Positions 24,439-33,254 of a stretch of 64,000 bases of DNA are shown piece after piece. Each line of letters begins with the position of its first letter. The first letter of the stretch is position 1. A program made the position numbers and the translations under genes. The notes beneath the pieces were generated by a model. The model did no database searches. It was given only the letters and a program-made list of their open reading frames with translations, and was not told the origin of the DNA. Source of the DNA: an uncultured Eubacterium sp. (GTDB lineage Bacteria; Bacillota; Clostridia; Oscillospirales; Acutalibacteraceae); the NCBI GenBank assembly GCA_934561395.1, contig CAKTGF010000003.1, forward strand, positions 62,001-126,000, read 5' to 3'.

Positions 24439-25723
24439 AAACGACCTCGTTAATTGCATTTTTCATGCCGTTATTTTTAATTTTCTCAACATATTGAGAA
24501 ACCGTATTTTCAAAATTATCTATTTGGGTTAAATTCATTTCCCAAAATTCGGTGTTTGAAAGAATATCTTGCACCGACGGCGAGGAGGTAAAGAACTCCA
24601 AAACCTCCGCACTGTCACGCAGTTCATATTCCCTGTCGCCCAGCTTTAAATAGTAAGCAATAAGCGCCGCCAACGAAAAGGTTAAAATTTTCGGCAGGCG
24701 GTTATTTTTATTGTAATAATCTAAAATTGTGCCCAGGCATCGAGCCTTGAATTTTGAAACGGAATTAAGTGCAATATCATACAGCTTATGGTCAATAAAG
24801 GGGTTATTAAAGCGCTCTAAAACAGAGCTTGCAAAATCATCGCACTCAACAGTTAGGGTTGATTTTATTTCATCAAGCCCCAAGGCAATGTAGCGTGAAA
24901 AAAGCTCATCATTAACCATATCACGCACAATATCAATCGAGCACATATACCCTGCCAAAACGGACATGGTGTGCACGCCGTTTAAAATTCTTACCTTTCG
25001 CAGGCGGTAGCTTGCAATATTGTCGGTATAGGTTACGCCCTTAAAGGGTATTACCGTTTTTGCATGCTCACAGGCGGAAATTACCCAGCTTTTGTAGGGC
25101 TCGCAGGCAACAGAACAAGGGTCGGTGTCATTTTCAATATGGCCTGTAACAATTCTGTCAACAAGGGTGTTGCAAAAATCGCAGGAATTAACATAAGCCT
25201 CAAAGCCGCTGCCCAAATTCCACAGTTGTGCATACTTAAGTATGCATTTTTTTAGTTCGTCCCCGTTATTTTCAATAAGCTCGCAGGGCATTATTACCAA
25301 AGGCGTGTTACCGTTTTTGTATCTTTTATATAAGAGCACGGCAAGCTTTGCAGGAAAACTGACCGCCGGGAATTGCTCAAATTTGTCCCTGTCGTCAAAG
25401 CAAATGCCTGCCTCTGTGGTGTTGGAAATAACTATTTTTAAATTATCGTTGCAGAAAGCCTTTGCTATTTTGTCATGCTCGGTTACTGTGTCAAAAGCAT
25501 TTTCAATGCAATCAATATGCTTTCTTTCATTTATAACGCTGCCGTTAAGCCTGCCACGGGATATAATATCATATTGGCAGTTTTGCTGCTTTAAGGCGTT
25601 GATAATTTTTATATTTGTTCTGGGCTGGCAAACATAAACCCTGTAATCATCCGTTTGCTGAATATAATCCTCAACAAACGCACGGAGAAAATTGCCCTCC
25701 CCTATCTGTAATATGTAGTTCAT
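24431..25723 (-). CDS. uxaB: Tagaturonate reductase (altronate oxidoreductase)
   Basis: NAD-dependent reduction of tagaturonate to altronate; a member of the mannitol dehydrogenase long-chain family. Signs: QIGEGNFLRAFVEDYIQ at the N-terminus, ISNTTEAGICF, NSCDFCNTLVDRIVTG and the catalytic-region lysine in LRKVRILNGVHT, with the C-terminal helical domain after it. The 430 residues are slightly shorter than E. coli UxaB. Its ATG overlaps the comF stop in ATGA, so translation is coupled to comF. Downstream it overlaps uxaA. Confidence 0.9.
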   Translation of the reverse strand: MNYILQIGEGNFLRAFVEDYIQQTDDYRVYVCQPRTNIKIINALKQQNCQYDIISRGRLNGSVINERKHIDCIENAFDTVTEHDKIAKAFCNDNLKIVISNTTEAGICFDDRDKFEQFPAVSFPAKLAVLLYKRYKNGNTPLVIMPCELIENNGDELKKCILKYAQLWNLGSGFEAYVNSCDFCNTLVDRIVTGHIENDTDPCSVACEPYKSWVISACEHAKTVIPFKGVTYTDNIASYRLRKVRILNGVHTMSVLAGYMCSIDIVRDMVNDELFSRYIALGLDEIKSTLTVECDDFASSVLERFNNPFIDHKLYDIALNSVSKFKARCLGTILDYYNKNNRLPKILTFSLAALIAYYLKLGDREYELRDSAEVLEFFTSSPSVQDILSNTEFWEMNLTQIDNFENTVSQYVEKIKNNGMKNAINEVVYE

Positions 25724-26436
25724 TCTGTTTCTCGTTTTTCCAACTTGGTTATTGCCCCGACGCAGGCGTAAACGCCGCTTGCGCCGTATGCCTTTAAAAC
25801 CTCAGAGCACTCGTTAAGTGTGCTTCCGGTTGTTTTTACATCATCAACAAGCAAAATTGTTTTGCCCTTAACATCTGCACCCTCATGCAAATCAAAGGCG
25901 CCGTAAAGATTTGTTTTTCTTGCCTTGGCGGAATTTGAACGCTGTGATTCGGTTTCACGGATTTTGTCAAGCAGCTGTAAACAATCTGCATTAATTATTT
26001 TTGCGGTGGCATCGGCAAGCAGCTCGGCTTGATTGTAACCTCTTTTGCGAAGTTTGCGCTTTGTCATGGGCACAAAGGTAACATAATCAAAGTGAATATC
26101 ACTGTATTCCCTGCTCACTGACTCTGCCATTTCCCGGGCAATATTCGGTGCCAATTCCTTATAGCCGAAAAACTTTAACCTGTGCATGCCTCTTTTAATT
26201 CCCTTTGAATAATAAAAGGGTGCAACAACGGCCTTGTAGGAGGGCTTTTTGTCGCTTTTACCACAGCAACAATCGCTCTTTAGGCAGCCGCATTTTAAGC
26301 ACAGCTCCCCATCTATTTTCTCGTTGTGCTCACATTCTTCACAAATGGGGCGGTCAATTTCAACCACCTGACCGCAAAACCTGCACCGCCTTGGGAAAAC
26401 AGAATAAAGCAAGGCGTCAAATATCTGCTTAATCAT
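25720..26436 (-). CDS. comF: ComF-family phosphoribosyltransferase-like competence protein
   Basis: A 238-residue protein with an N-terminal zinc-ribbon region rich in cysteines (CRFCG, CEEC, CLKCGC) and a C-terminal PRTase domain with the PRPP loop ILLVDDVKTTGST. ComFC proteins work with ComFA and DprA during import of single-stranded DNA. The conserved KRGYNQAELLA segment is present. It starts in an ATGA overlap with comEA and ends in an ATGA overlap with uxaB. No comFA helicase is seen beside it. Confidence 0.9.
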   Translation of the reverse strand: MIKQIFDALLYSVFPRRCRFCGQVVEIDRPICEECEHNEKIDGELCLKCGCLKSDCCCGKSDKKPSYKAVVAPFYYSKGIKRGMHRLKFFGYKELAPNIAREMAESVSREYSDIHFDYVTFVPMTKRKLRKRGYNQAELLADATAKIINADCLQLLDKIRETESQRSNSAKARKTNLYGAFDLHEGADVKGKTILLVDDVKTTGSTLNECSEVLKAYGASGVYACVGAITKLEKRETE

Positions 26437-26831
26437 ACTGTTAAATAGGGCGCAACCTTATCGTAAATAGTTCCGCCGAAGCCCTTAATTTGCTTTAGCT
26501 CCTCAACTGAATTAAAGCCGCCCTTTTCCTCACGGTAAGCAATAATCTGTGCCGCACGCTTTTCGCCGATACCGTTAACGGATTGCAGCTCGTAATAGCT
26601 TGCGGTGTTAATGTTTAATGGATAATTAACATTTGTGTTTTCGGTCAGAACAGCGGTTGTGTCAATTTTCGCCGAGCTGCTGCCTGCGGCGGTTGTTGCT
26701 GCAGCCGTTGGGTTGTTTTTTTCTTCGCTGTACACCCTCGGTTGTGAAAGCGCAACATAAACCATAATCCCTGCAATAATCAGCAGAGAAATGCCTATCA
26801 TAATTTTTGTTTGCCTTTTACCGTCGCTCAT
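26433..26831 (-). CDS. comEA: ComEA-like helix-hairpin-helix DNA-binding protein
   Basis: A 132-residue protein with one N-terminal membrane anchor (about residues 9-28), a Thr/Ser/Ala-rich linker and two helix-hairpin-helix motifs: LNINTASYYELQSVNGIGEK followed by IIAYREEKGGF and IKGFGGTIYDK. ComEA is the membrane-bound dsDNA receptor for transformation. It is shorter than B. subtilis ComEA (about 205) and lacks the SLBB domain. Starts and stops overlap the neighbours by ATGA on both sides. Confidence 0.88.
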   Translation of the reverse strand: MSDGKRQTKIMIGISLLIIAGIMVYVALSQPRVYSEEKNNPTAAATTAAGSSSAKIDTTAVLTENTNVNYPLNINTASYYELQSVNGIGEKRAAQIIAYREEKGGFNSVEELKQIKGFGGTIYDKVAPYLTV

Positions 26832-28744
26832 CGTTTTTTAACCTTTTTGCCGTATCGTGAATTTTTATTTTTGCCGTAATTGTTATTTTTGCCGCTGTTT
26901 TTGCCCCTTTGGCCTTGATTGCGGCCATTGCCGTTTGGGCGTTGAGCGCCGTGTGCACCGGGCCTAATCAGGCAGCCCTCGCCGTTGCCGATTAAATCAT
27001 ATCTGTGGCAACGCTTTAGCGCCTCCTCAACAAGTGCGGCATTTTTAGGGTTAAAATATTGCAGCAATGCCCTTTGCAGTGCCTTGTCATGTGGATTTTT
27101 TGCACAGTACACCTCTTTCATTGTATAAGGGTCAAGCCCTGTGTAATACATGGTGGTGGAGATAGTGCCCGGCGTGGGGTAAAAATCCTGCACCTGCTCG
27201 GGTCTTATGTGATTTTTCTTTAAAAACAGAGCCAACTCAACTGCATCGTCAAGGGTTGAGCCCGGGTGTGAGGACATAAGATAAGGCACCAAATACTGCT
27301 CCTTATTAACCTCCCCCGTATATTCAAAGTATCTTTTTGAGAACTCAATATACGCCTCAATATGGGGCTTGCCCATTTTATCAAGAACTGTGGCAGAGCA
27401 ATGCTCCGGTGCAACCTTTAACTGACCGCTTACATGGTTTTCAACCAGCTCCCTGAAAAAGGTATCGTCCTTATCCTCAAGCAAATAATCATACCTGATG
27501 CCCGAGCGAATAAAAACCTTTTTAACATTGGGCAGTTCACGAACAGAACGGAGAATATCCAAATACTCTGTGTGGTCAACGGTTAAATTGGGGCATGGCT
27601 TTGGCGCAAGGCACTTTTTACCCTTGCACAGGCCGTGCTGCTTTTGCATTTCGCAGGAGGTTCGGCGGAAGTTTGCCGTAGGCCCTCCTATATCGTGAAT
27701 ATATCCTTTAAAATTAGGCATTTGGGTCAGCTTTTGAGCCTCAACCATAATGCTTTTTTTACTGCGTGTTGTTATGTATCTGCCTTGATGAAAGGCAATG
27801 GAGCAAAAGTTACAGGCGCCAAAGCAGCCACGGTTATGGGTAATGGAAAATTCAACCTCCTGAATACCCGGAACACCGCCCATAGCCTCATACATAGGGT
27901 GGTAAGCCCTCATATAAGGCAGTGAATAAACCCAATCAAGCTCCTTGGTTGTAAGGGGCGGCATGGGTTGATTTTGAACAAGCATTTTTTTGCCGTGCTT
28001 TTGCTTTAATATCCTGCCACGGATATGGTCCTGCTCGTCCTGCTGGAGCCTTGATGCCTTTGCATACTCTTTTTTTGAATTTGAAACATTTTCAAAGCTT
28101 GGGCACTCCACACCTACATAGGGTGTTTCTTTAACATCAACGGCATAGCAAATGCCCTTAATATTGTACAAATCCTCGGGGCGCTGGCCCTTATCAAGCC
28201 CTTGGGCAATTTGAATAACCTGATTTTCGCCCATGCCGAAGATTAAAATATCTGCTCCGGAGTCAATTAAAATGCTGGGCTTAACGCAATCGTCCCAATA
28301 ATCGTAATGAGCAAAGCGGCGCAGCGACGCTTCAAGACCGCCGATAATTACGGGAACATCGGGGTAAAGCCGTTTAACAATTTTGGTGTAAACGGTTACC
28401 GCCCTGTCAGGGCGCTTTCCCATTACGCCGCCGGGGCTGTAAGCATCGGTTGAGCGTTTTTTCTTTGCAACGGTGTAATGTGCAACCATCGAATCAATGT
28501 TGCCGCTTGTGATTAAATATCCAAGCCTTGGCTTACCGAATTGAAGGAAGTCGTCGTCGCAATGCCAGTCGGGCTGGCTTAAAACTGCCACCTTAAAGCC
28601 CTTTGCCTCAAGAACTCTTGTAATTATACTTGCTCCGAAGGAGGGGTGGTCAACATAGGCGTCCCCTGTGATGTAAACAAAGTCCGCCTGTTCCCAGCCT
28701 CGTTGGAGCATATCCTTTTTATTAACAGGTAAAAAGGTGTTCAT
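26828..28744 (-). CDS. ygiQ: YgiQ-family radical SAM protein
   Basis: A 638-residue enzyme of unknown substrate. The YgiQ N-terminal domain (residues 1 to about 290; YITGDAYVDHPSFGASI, IIGGLEASLRRFAHYDYW) precedes the radical SAM core with FSITHNRGCFGACNFCSI, whose three cysteines hold the cluster; the usual C-terminal YgiQ domain and a Gly/Asn/Lys-rich tail follow. The frame is open to 28792 but GAGGAA lies before the ATG at 28744, one base after the ftsK stop, so that start is chosen. It overlaps comEA by four bases. Confidence 0.93.
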   Translation of the reverse strand: MNTFLPVNKKDMLQRGWEQADFVYITGDAYVDHPSFGASIITRVLEAKGFKVAVLSQPDWHCDDDFLQFGKPRLGYLITSGNIDSMVAHYTVAKKKRSTDAYSPGGVMGKRPDRAVTVYTKIVKRLYPDVPVIIGGLEASLRRFAHYDYWDDCVKPSILIDSGADILIFGMGENQVIQIAQGLDKGQRPEDLYNIKGICYAVDVKETPYVGVECPSFENVSNSKKEYAKASRLQQDEQDHIRGRILKQKHGKKMLVQNQPMPPLTTKELDWVYSLPYMRAYHPMYEAMGGVPGIQEVEFSITHNRGCFGACNFCSIAFHQGRYITTRSKKSIMVEAQKLTQMPNFKGYIHDIGGPTANFRRTSCEMQKQHGLCKGKKCLAPKPCPNLTVDHTEYLDILRSVRELPNVKKVFIRSGIRYDYLLEDKDDTFFRELVENHVSGQLKVAPEHCSATVLDKMGKPHIEAYIEFSKRYFEYTGEVNKEQYLVPYLMSSHPGSTLDDAVELALFLKKNHIRPEQVQDFYPTPGTISTTMYYTGLDPYTMKEVYCAKNPHDKALQRALLQYFNPKNAALVEEALKRCHRYDLIGNGEGCLIRPGAHGAQRPNGNGRNQGQRGKNSGKNNNYGKNKNSRYGKKVKKR

Positions 28745-28745
28745 A

Positions 28746-31343
28746 TTATTCCTCGTCAATATTATCCAACGGATTAAAATATTGATTATCAATTACCTCG
28801 GCGTCAGAGGCTCCTTCAAGGTCAAAGCTGATTTGCTCGGTGTTTTCCGCCGTGAAATCCACATCATCCCCCGAAACAGGACCCTGCGCCTGCATTTGAA
28901 TCCATTGTTGCTTGTTAATCCTTATTTCTCTGGGCTTAGCGCCGTCCTGGGGCCCGATAACGCCCTTATCCTCTAACTGGTCCATTATTTTTGAACCTCT
29001 TGAATAGCCAACTCCAAGTTTTCTTTGTAAAAATGAGGTGGAGGCTCTGCCGGTTTCAAGAACAACATCCACCGCCTTTTCAAACAGCGGGTCAAGTGCC
29101 TCGCCCTCGCTGTCGTCAATAAAGGGATTTGAGCCCTTTTCCTGAACGGCCTTAGTTTCGATTTCCTTTTGGATTTCGTCGCTGTATTGGCTCTCGCCCT
29201 GAGTTTTAATAAAGTTGCAAAGTTCCTCTACCTCTTCGTCGCTGATGAAGCAGCCCTGAACACGAAGGGGCTTGTTTGAGCCGATAGGCGAATAGAGCAT
29301 ATCGCCCCTGCCAAGGAGCTTTTCTGCACCGCCTGTGTCAAGAATTGTTCTTGAATCGATTTGCGATGAAACCGTAAGTGCAATTCTTGAAGAAATATTT
29401 GCTTTAATAAGACCTGTGATAACATCAACCGATGGCCTTTGTGTGGCAATTACAAGGTGCATACCTGCCGCACGGGCCATTTGGGCCAAGCGGCAAATGC
29501 TGTCCTCAACCTCTTTGGGGGCTGCCATCATCAAATCGGCAAGCTCATCAATGCAAATAACAACCTTAGGCATGGGAGCCATATCTCCATGCTTTTTAGC
29601 GTATTTGTTATATCCCTCAATATCACGCACGCCTGTGTCGCTGAACATTTGATAACGCTTAAGCATTTCAGAAACCGCCCAGCCCAAGGCGCCGCTCGCC
29701 TTTCTCGGGTCGGTAACAACGGGAACCAGCAAGTGAGGAATACCCTCATATTTGGAAAATTCTACCTTTTTGGGGTCAATCATCAAAAGCTTAACTTCCT
29801 CAGGGGTTGCACGGTATAAAATTGAAACTATAATTGAGTTCATGCATACCGATTTACCCGAGCCGGTAGTACCTGCAATTAACAGGTGGGGCATTTTTGC
29901 AATATCGCAAAAAACAGCCTTGCCTGCAATGTCCTTGCCTATTCCGGCGGATAAAAGCGACTTTTGAGCGCCAAAATCAGGTGTATCAATAAGCTCACGC
30001 ATTGATACCATATTGGTAACGGAATTGGGTATTTCAATGCCCACTGCCGCCTTGCCCGGGATAGGAGCCTCAATTCTTACATTTGTAGCAGCAAGGTTAA
30101 GGGCAATATCGTCTGCAAGGTTGGTAATTTTTGAAATTCTTACGCCTGCGGCAGGCTTAAGCTCATAACGGGTTACCGTGGGGCCCCTTGAAATATCGGT
30201 TATCTCAGCAGAAACGCCAAAGGACGCCAGCGTTTCAATAAGCAACTGAGCATTGTTTTTAAGCTCGTTGCTGATGTCCTTAGAAGACTTTTTCTTAGCC
30301 TCTTTAAGTATGCTGACAGGTGGTATTTTATATTCTGCCACCTTTGCCTGCATATCCTCATCGGTAACGGTAAACTCGGGAGCAGGCTCCGCCTTCTTTT
30401 CGGGCTTAGGCTCTTCCTTGGAGGCAACCTCAACGATTTCGTCAATTGATTTATGCTCCTTGCCGGCGTTTCGCTCCTCTTGGTGGCGCTTGGTGGTTGA
30501 ATTAATGTCCTTTATCATTTCAGCCATAGCGTCATCGCCGGGGCCGTCCTCATTAACATCAAGTTCGGCCTTTTTTGTCATTGATTTTTTAGGCTTTTGG
30601 TTATCAACCACTTCGCCGTTTTCACTCGAGCTTACCTCGCCGTCAAGGGGAACATCAATATTCCTGTTTTGTCGCCTTTCACGGCGTTCTTCAATATATG
30701 GGGTTGCTTTTTTGGCAGTGTCCTTAGCCTTGTTGAACAAATCGTTAATAGAAAGCTTTGACAAAAGCATACCGTCAACAAATATTAAAATTAAGTCAAT
30801 GATAACTGCCGGTGCCTTTCCGCAGGTTAAAAGCAGCCAGCCTATAACTCCGCCGAAAAAGCCGCCGTTTAGCTTGTCCGGTGCTTCCGTAAAGGCGGTT
30901 TTAACCGTATCAAGAAAATCCTCATGGGGCTGATGTGCAACAATGTGAATAAAAGTTGACACCAGCAACACAATAATTGTAATTGATACCGTTTCATAAA
31001 TTACTTTTCGCTTTGAGCGCTTAACATTGAAAAACAACACTGAATAAGCAATGCAAACAATGGGAAAAAATATTGCCGCAATCCAGCCAAATAAGCCGAT
31101 ATAGGCATTATGTATCCATTCCCAAGCGCCGTCGCCCCTGATTACAGCCACAAAGAAAAACAAAAGGGACAGTGCAAATGTAACAACGCTTACTATTCTT
31201 GCAACATTTTCACGCTCCAACATCTCCTGTTCCATTTTCTCTTGGCGCATTCGCTCAATCTCACGCTGGGGCGGCCGTCTTGTGCCGCTGCGCTGCTGAG
31301 CAACAGGCTCTTTTAACTTTTTGTCGTCTTTTTTATTAGCCAT
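28746..31343 (-). CDS. ftsK: FtsK/SpoIIIE DNA translocase
   Basis: An 865-residue ATP-driven chromosome pump at the division or sporulation septum. Four N-terminal membrane helices (about residues 50-200), a charged linker (about 210-330), the alpha/beta motor with Walker A GTTGSGKS near residue 490 and Walker B VICIDELADLMM, and a C-terminal winged-helix gamma domain (FLQRKLGVGYSRG, then IMDQLEDKGVIG) that reads the orienting sequences. It lies downstream of tepA and ylzJ as in Bacilli, with an extra UppP-like gene between. The gap to that gene is 13 bases. Confidence 0.96.
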   Translation of the reverse strand: MANKKDDKKLKEPVAQQRSGTRRPPQREIERMRQEKMEQEMLERENVARIVSVVTFALSLLFFFVAVIRGDGAWEWIHNAYIGLFGWIAAIFFPIVCIAYSVLFFNVKRSKRKVIYETVSITIIVLLVSTFIHIVAHQPHEDFLDTVKTAFTEAPDKLNGGFFGGVIGWLLLTCGKAPAVIIDLILIFVDGMLLSKLSINDLFNKAKDTAKKATPYIEERRERRQNRNIDVPLDGEVSSSENGEVVDNQKPKKSMTKKAELDVNEDGPGDDAMAEMIKDINSTTKRHQEERNAGKEHKSIDEIVEVASKEEPKPEKKAEPAPEFTVTDEDMQAKVAEYKIPPVSILKEAKKKSSKDISNELKNNAQLLIETLASFGVSAEITDISRGPTVTRYELKPAAGVRISKITNLADDIALNLAATNVRIEAPIPGKAAVGIEIPNSVTNMVSMRELIDTPDFGAQKSLLSAGIGKDIAGKAVFCDIAKMPHLLIAGTTGSGKSVCMNSIIVSILYRATPEEVKLLMIDPKKVEFSKYEGIPHLLVPVVTDPRKASGALGWAVSEMLKRYQMFSDTGVRDIEGYNKYAKKHGDMAPMPKVVICIDELADLMMAAPKEVEDSICRLAQMARAAGMHLVIATQRPSVDVITGLIKANISSRIALTVSSQIDSRTILDTGGAEKLLGRGDMLYSPIGSNKPLRVQGCFISDEEVEELCNFIKTQGESQYSDEIQKEIETKAVQEKGSNPFIDDSEGEALDPLFEKAVDVVLETGRASTSFLQRKLGVGYSRGSKIMDQLEDKGVIGPQDGAKPREIRINKQQWIQMQAQGPVSGDDVDFTAENTEQISFDLEGASDAEVIDNQYFNPLDNIDEE

Positions 31344-31356
31344 ACAAATCCCCTGA

Positions 31357-32214
31357 TTATTTTAATATTAACTGAAACACACCGATAACAAACGCAATTG
31401 CGCCCAGTGCCAAATCATAAATTCCGAAATATTTTAAATAGTTTTTATCAATAATATATTTAAGCAACCTTGTTGCAACAAAAGCCGCAACCACTGAAAA
31501 AATCAAGCCTAAAATTACTGTAACGGCCTTTGCCGGCGTTACGGCAACGCAAATTTCAACAATGCCGGTTACAAGTAAAACGGGCACGCTTAAAGCAAGT
31601 ATGTATCTGAATGCAAGCTTTTTTGAAACGCCGAAAAGCATTAAAGCCGCAAACACACCTGCGGTTAACGAAAGACCTGAAATCGGCACCAAAAATACAG
31701 ACGCCATGCCCACAACAACCGCATTAAGCACACTTACATTGCCGTTGTTGCGTGCCAGCTGAAGCTGACGGGCGGTTAAAAGCACCAGCACACCTGTAAT
31801 TGCAAGGAAAATTCCCTCGTCAATAACGGATGAATTACTGCCTGTTTTACTTAACAGCGAATAAACGGTGCCCTTTCCTGTGGGCACAGCCCACAAAATC
31901 ATAGGTAAAAACGAAATTAGCAGCATATAGAAAAACGACCGTCCCGGGTCTTGGGAGCTGCCCTTAAGCTTTTTGTGGGTTAAATCCCTAACAGTGCCGA
32001 AAAGTTCCTTGCCAAGGCGCAAAAACAAACCGTAGGTGGCAAGCACAATTCCTATTGCCACGCCTATATGTACTATTCCTGTGAGTGCAGAGCAGGCACC
32101 CGAATACCTGCCTGCAAAATTATGGAACAGGCCCGAATGCCCCGATTCACTTATTGGTAAAATCCGGCAAAAAGCCTGAGCTATTGCCTGAAAAATTGCA
32201 GTTATAACTGACAT
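31357..32214 (-). CDS. UppP/BacA-like membrane protein lacking catalytic residues
   Basis: A 285-residue multi-pass protein with the UppP (undecaprenyl-diphosphatase) layout: an N-terminal AQAFCRILPISESGHS loop and a central VPISGLSLTAGV loop. In true UppP the first reads E-G-L-T-E-F-L-P-x-S-S-x-G-H and the second has S-R-S-G; here the two glutamates are Gln13 and Arg17, the second Ser is Glu23 and the arginine is absent. The fold is probably kept but the phosphatase chemistry probably not. Start: ATG at 32214 after CGGAGG. Its first 68 bases overlap the end of the ylzJ-like gene in another frame. Function unknown. Confidence 0.75.
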   Translation of the reverse strand: MSVITAIFQAIAQAFCRILPISESGHSGLFHNFAGRYSGACSALTGIVHIGVAIGIVLATYGLFLRLGKELFGTVRDLTHKKLKGSSQDPGRSFFYMLLISFLPMILWAVPTGKGTVYSLLSKTGSNSSVIDEGIFLAITGVLVLLTARQLQLARNNGNVSVLNAVVVGMASVFLVPISGLSLTAGVFAALMLFGVSKKLAFRYILALSVPVLLVTGIVEICVAVTPAKAVTVILGLIFSVVAAFVATRLLKYIIDKNYLKYFGIYDLALGAIAFVIGVFQLILK

Positions 32215-32371
32215 TGTTTTTTCCTCCGTATAAAGCGGCATTGTCAACAAAATACCCCAGCCTTAAATAGTCATAGGGATTTGATGACCTAAAGCAATTA
32301 ACCGCATTACTGTTTGAACAATCATTTGGTTTTGATAACACATCGTCAAGATTGGCTATCGTGTAAAGCAT
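32147..32371 (-). CDS. YlzJ-like small protein
   Basis: A 74-residue protein starting MLYTIANLDDVL, which fits the short M-x-LYT-x-x-x-x-x-x-x-F opening of YlzJ proteins, and encoded between tepA and ftsK exactly where Bacilli have ylzJ. GGAGGTGG precedes the ATG; an in-frame GTG nine bases upstream lies in that site. It overlaps the tepA end by 26 bases and the UppP-like start by 68. Function of YlzJ is unknown. The rest of the protein is Asn/Ser-rich with no motif, so it could also be a decayed copy. Confidence 0.5.
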   Translation of the reverse strand: MLYTIANLDDVLSKPNDCSNSNAVNCFRSSNPYDYLRLGYFVDNAALYGGKNNVSYNCNFSGNSSGFLPDFTNK

Positions 32372-33050
32372 TTGTACCACCTCCGATAGCCTTGTTAAGA
32401 AAGCCGAGGGCGTCGCTCAACCCTCCAAGATCATCAATCAAGCCGCATTCAACGGCGCTTTCTCCGTCAAGAACGGTGCCCACATCCATAACAAGCTCCC
32501 CTGTTTTCATCATAAGTTTTCTGAAATCCTTTGCGGAAATGCCCGAATTGTTTTCAACGAAATTAACTATTCTGTCCTGCATTTTTTCAAAGTATGACAG
32601 AGTTTGGGGAACCCCTAAAAGGGTGCCGTTCATTCGCACGGGATGAACAGTCATTGTGGCGCTGGGGACAATAAAGCTGTGCCGGCAGCTGACTGCAAGG
32701 GGAACGCCGATTGAGTGCCCTCCCCCAAGAACCAGCGATGCTGTGGGGGTTTTCATTGTGGAAAGGAGCTCGGCTATTGCAAGCCCTGCCTCAACATCGC
32801 CGCCGACGGTGTTTAAGATAATTAAAAGCCCCTCAATCTCTTTGCTTTCCTCAATTGCAACAAGCTGTGGTATAACATGCTCATATTTAGTTGTTTTGTT
32901 TTGACTGGGCAAAATAAAATGCCCCTCGATTTGCCCGATTATTGTTAGGCAATGGATAAAATGACCGTTATTTTCAACTGTGATTGAGCCTGTTTCAAAC
33001 ACAGAGGAATTTTCACGCTCATTTGAATTTTCTTGGTTATCTTCGGACAT
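32346..33050 (-). CDS. tepA: ClpP-like serine protease TepA
   Basis: A 234-residue cytoplasmic ClpP-fold protein of the TepA/YmfB group. LIILNTVGGDVEAGLAIAE is the oligomerisation/oxyanion region, GGGHSIGVPLA carries the catalytic Ser and MTVHPVRM the catalytic His. TepA in B. subtilis has been linked to processing during protein export and spore protein turnover. N-terminal 25 residues are polar and disordered-looking. The ATG follows GAGGTG. It is the first gene of the long operon down to uxaA and has its own promoter. Confidence 0.88.
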   Translation of the reverse strand: MSEDNQENSNERENSSVFETGSITVENNGHFIHCLTIIGQIEGHFILPSQNKTTKYEHVIPQLVAIEESKEIEGLLIILNTVGGDVEAGLAIAELLSTMKTPTASLVLGGGHSIGVPLAVSCRHSFIVPSATMTVHPVRMNGTLLGVPQTLSYFEKMQDRIVNFVENNSGISAKDFRKLMMKTGELVMDVGTVLDGESAVECGLIDDLGGLSDALGFLNKAIGGGTNALHDSQS

Positions 33051-33091
33051 AACAACACCTCAACGTTATTATGCCCACGCATACAAATTAT

Positions 33092-33120
33092 ATTTTAACA
33101 TTTATTGGCGCAAATTTCAA
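33092..33120 (-). promoter_or_regulatory. Promoter of the tepA-ftsK-ygiQ-com-uxa operon
   Basis: On the - strand, TTGAAA (33115-33120), 17 bp, TAAAAT (33092-33097). Confidence 0.65.
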
Positions 33121-33199
33121 TATAATATATAAATTAATGTTCCCCAAACCGCCGCTTTGTTACATATAGGGTAAAAAAGCGTACCGCAAAATATATTCG

Positions 33200-33228
33200 T
33201 TGAAAATACAGCCGTAAGATGATAAAAT
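33200..33228 (+). promoter_or_regulatory. Promoter of rmuC
   Basis: TTGAAA (33200-33205), 17 bp, TAAAAT (33223-33228); divergent from the tepA promoter, 80 bases away. Confidence 0.65.
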
Positions 33229-33254
33229 AGGATGTATTGACAGGAGGTACGGCA

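Noticed and set aside
30253..30933. 226-residue + strand ORF antisense to ftsK
   Set aside because: Ser/Ala/Phe-rich reverse reading of the FtsK linker; no motif.
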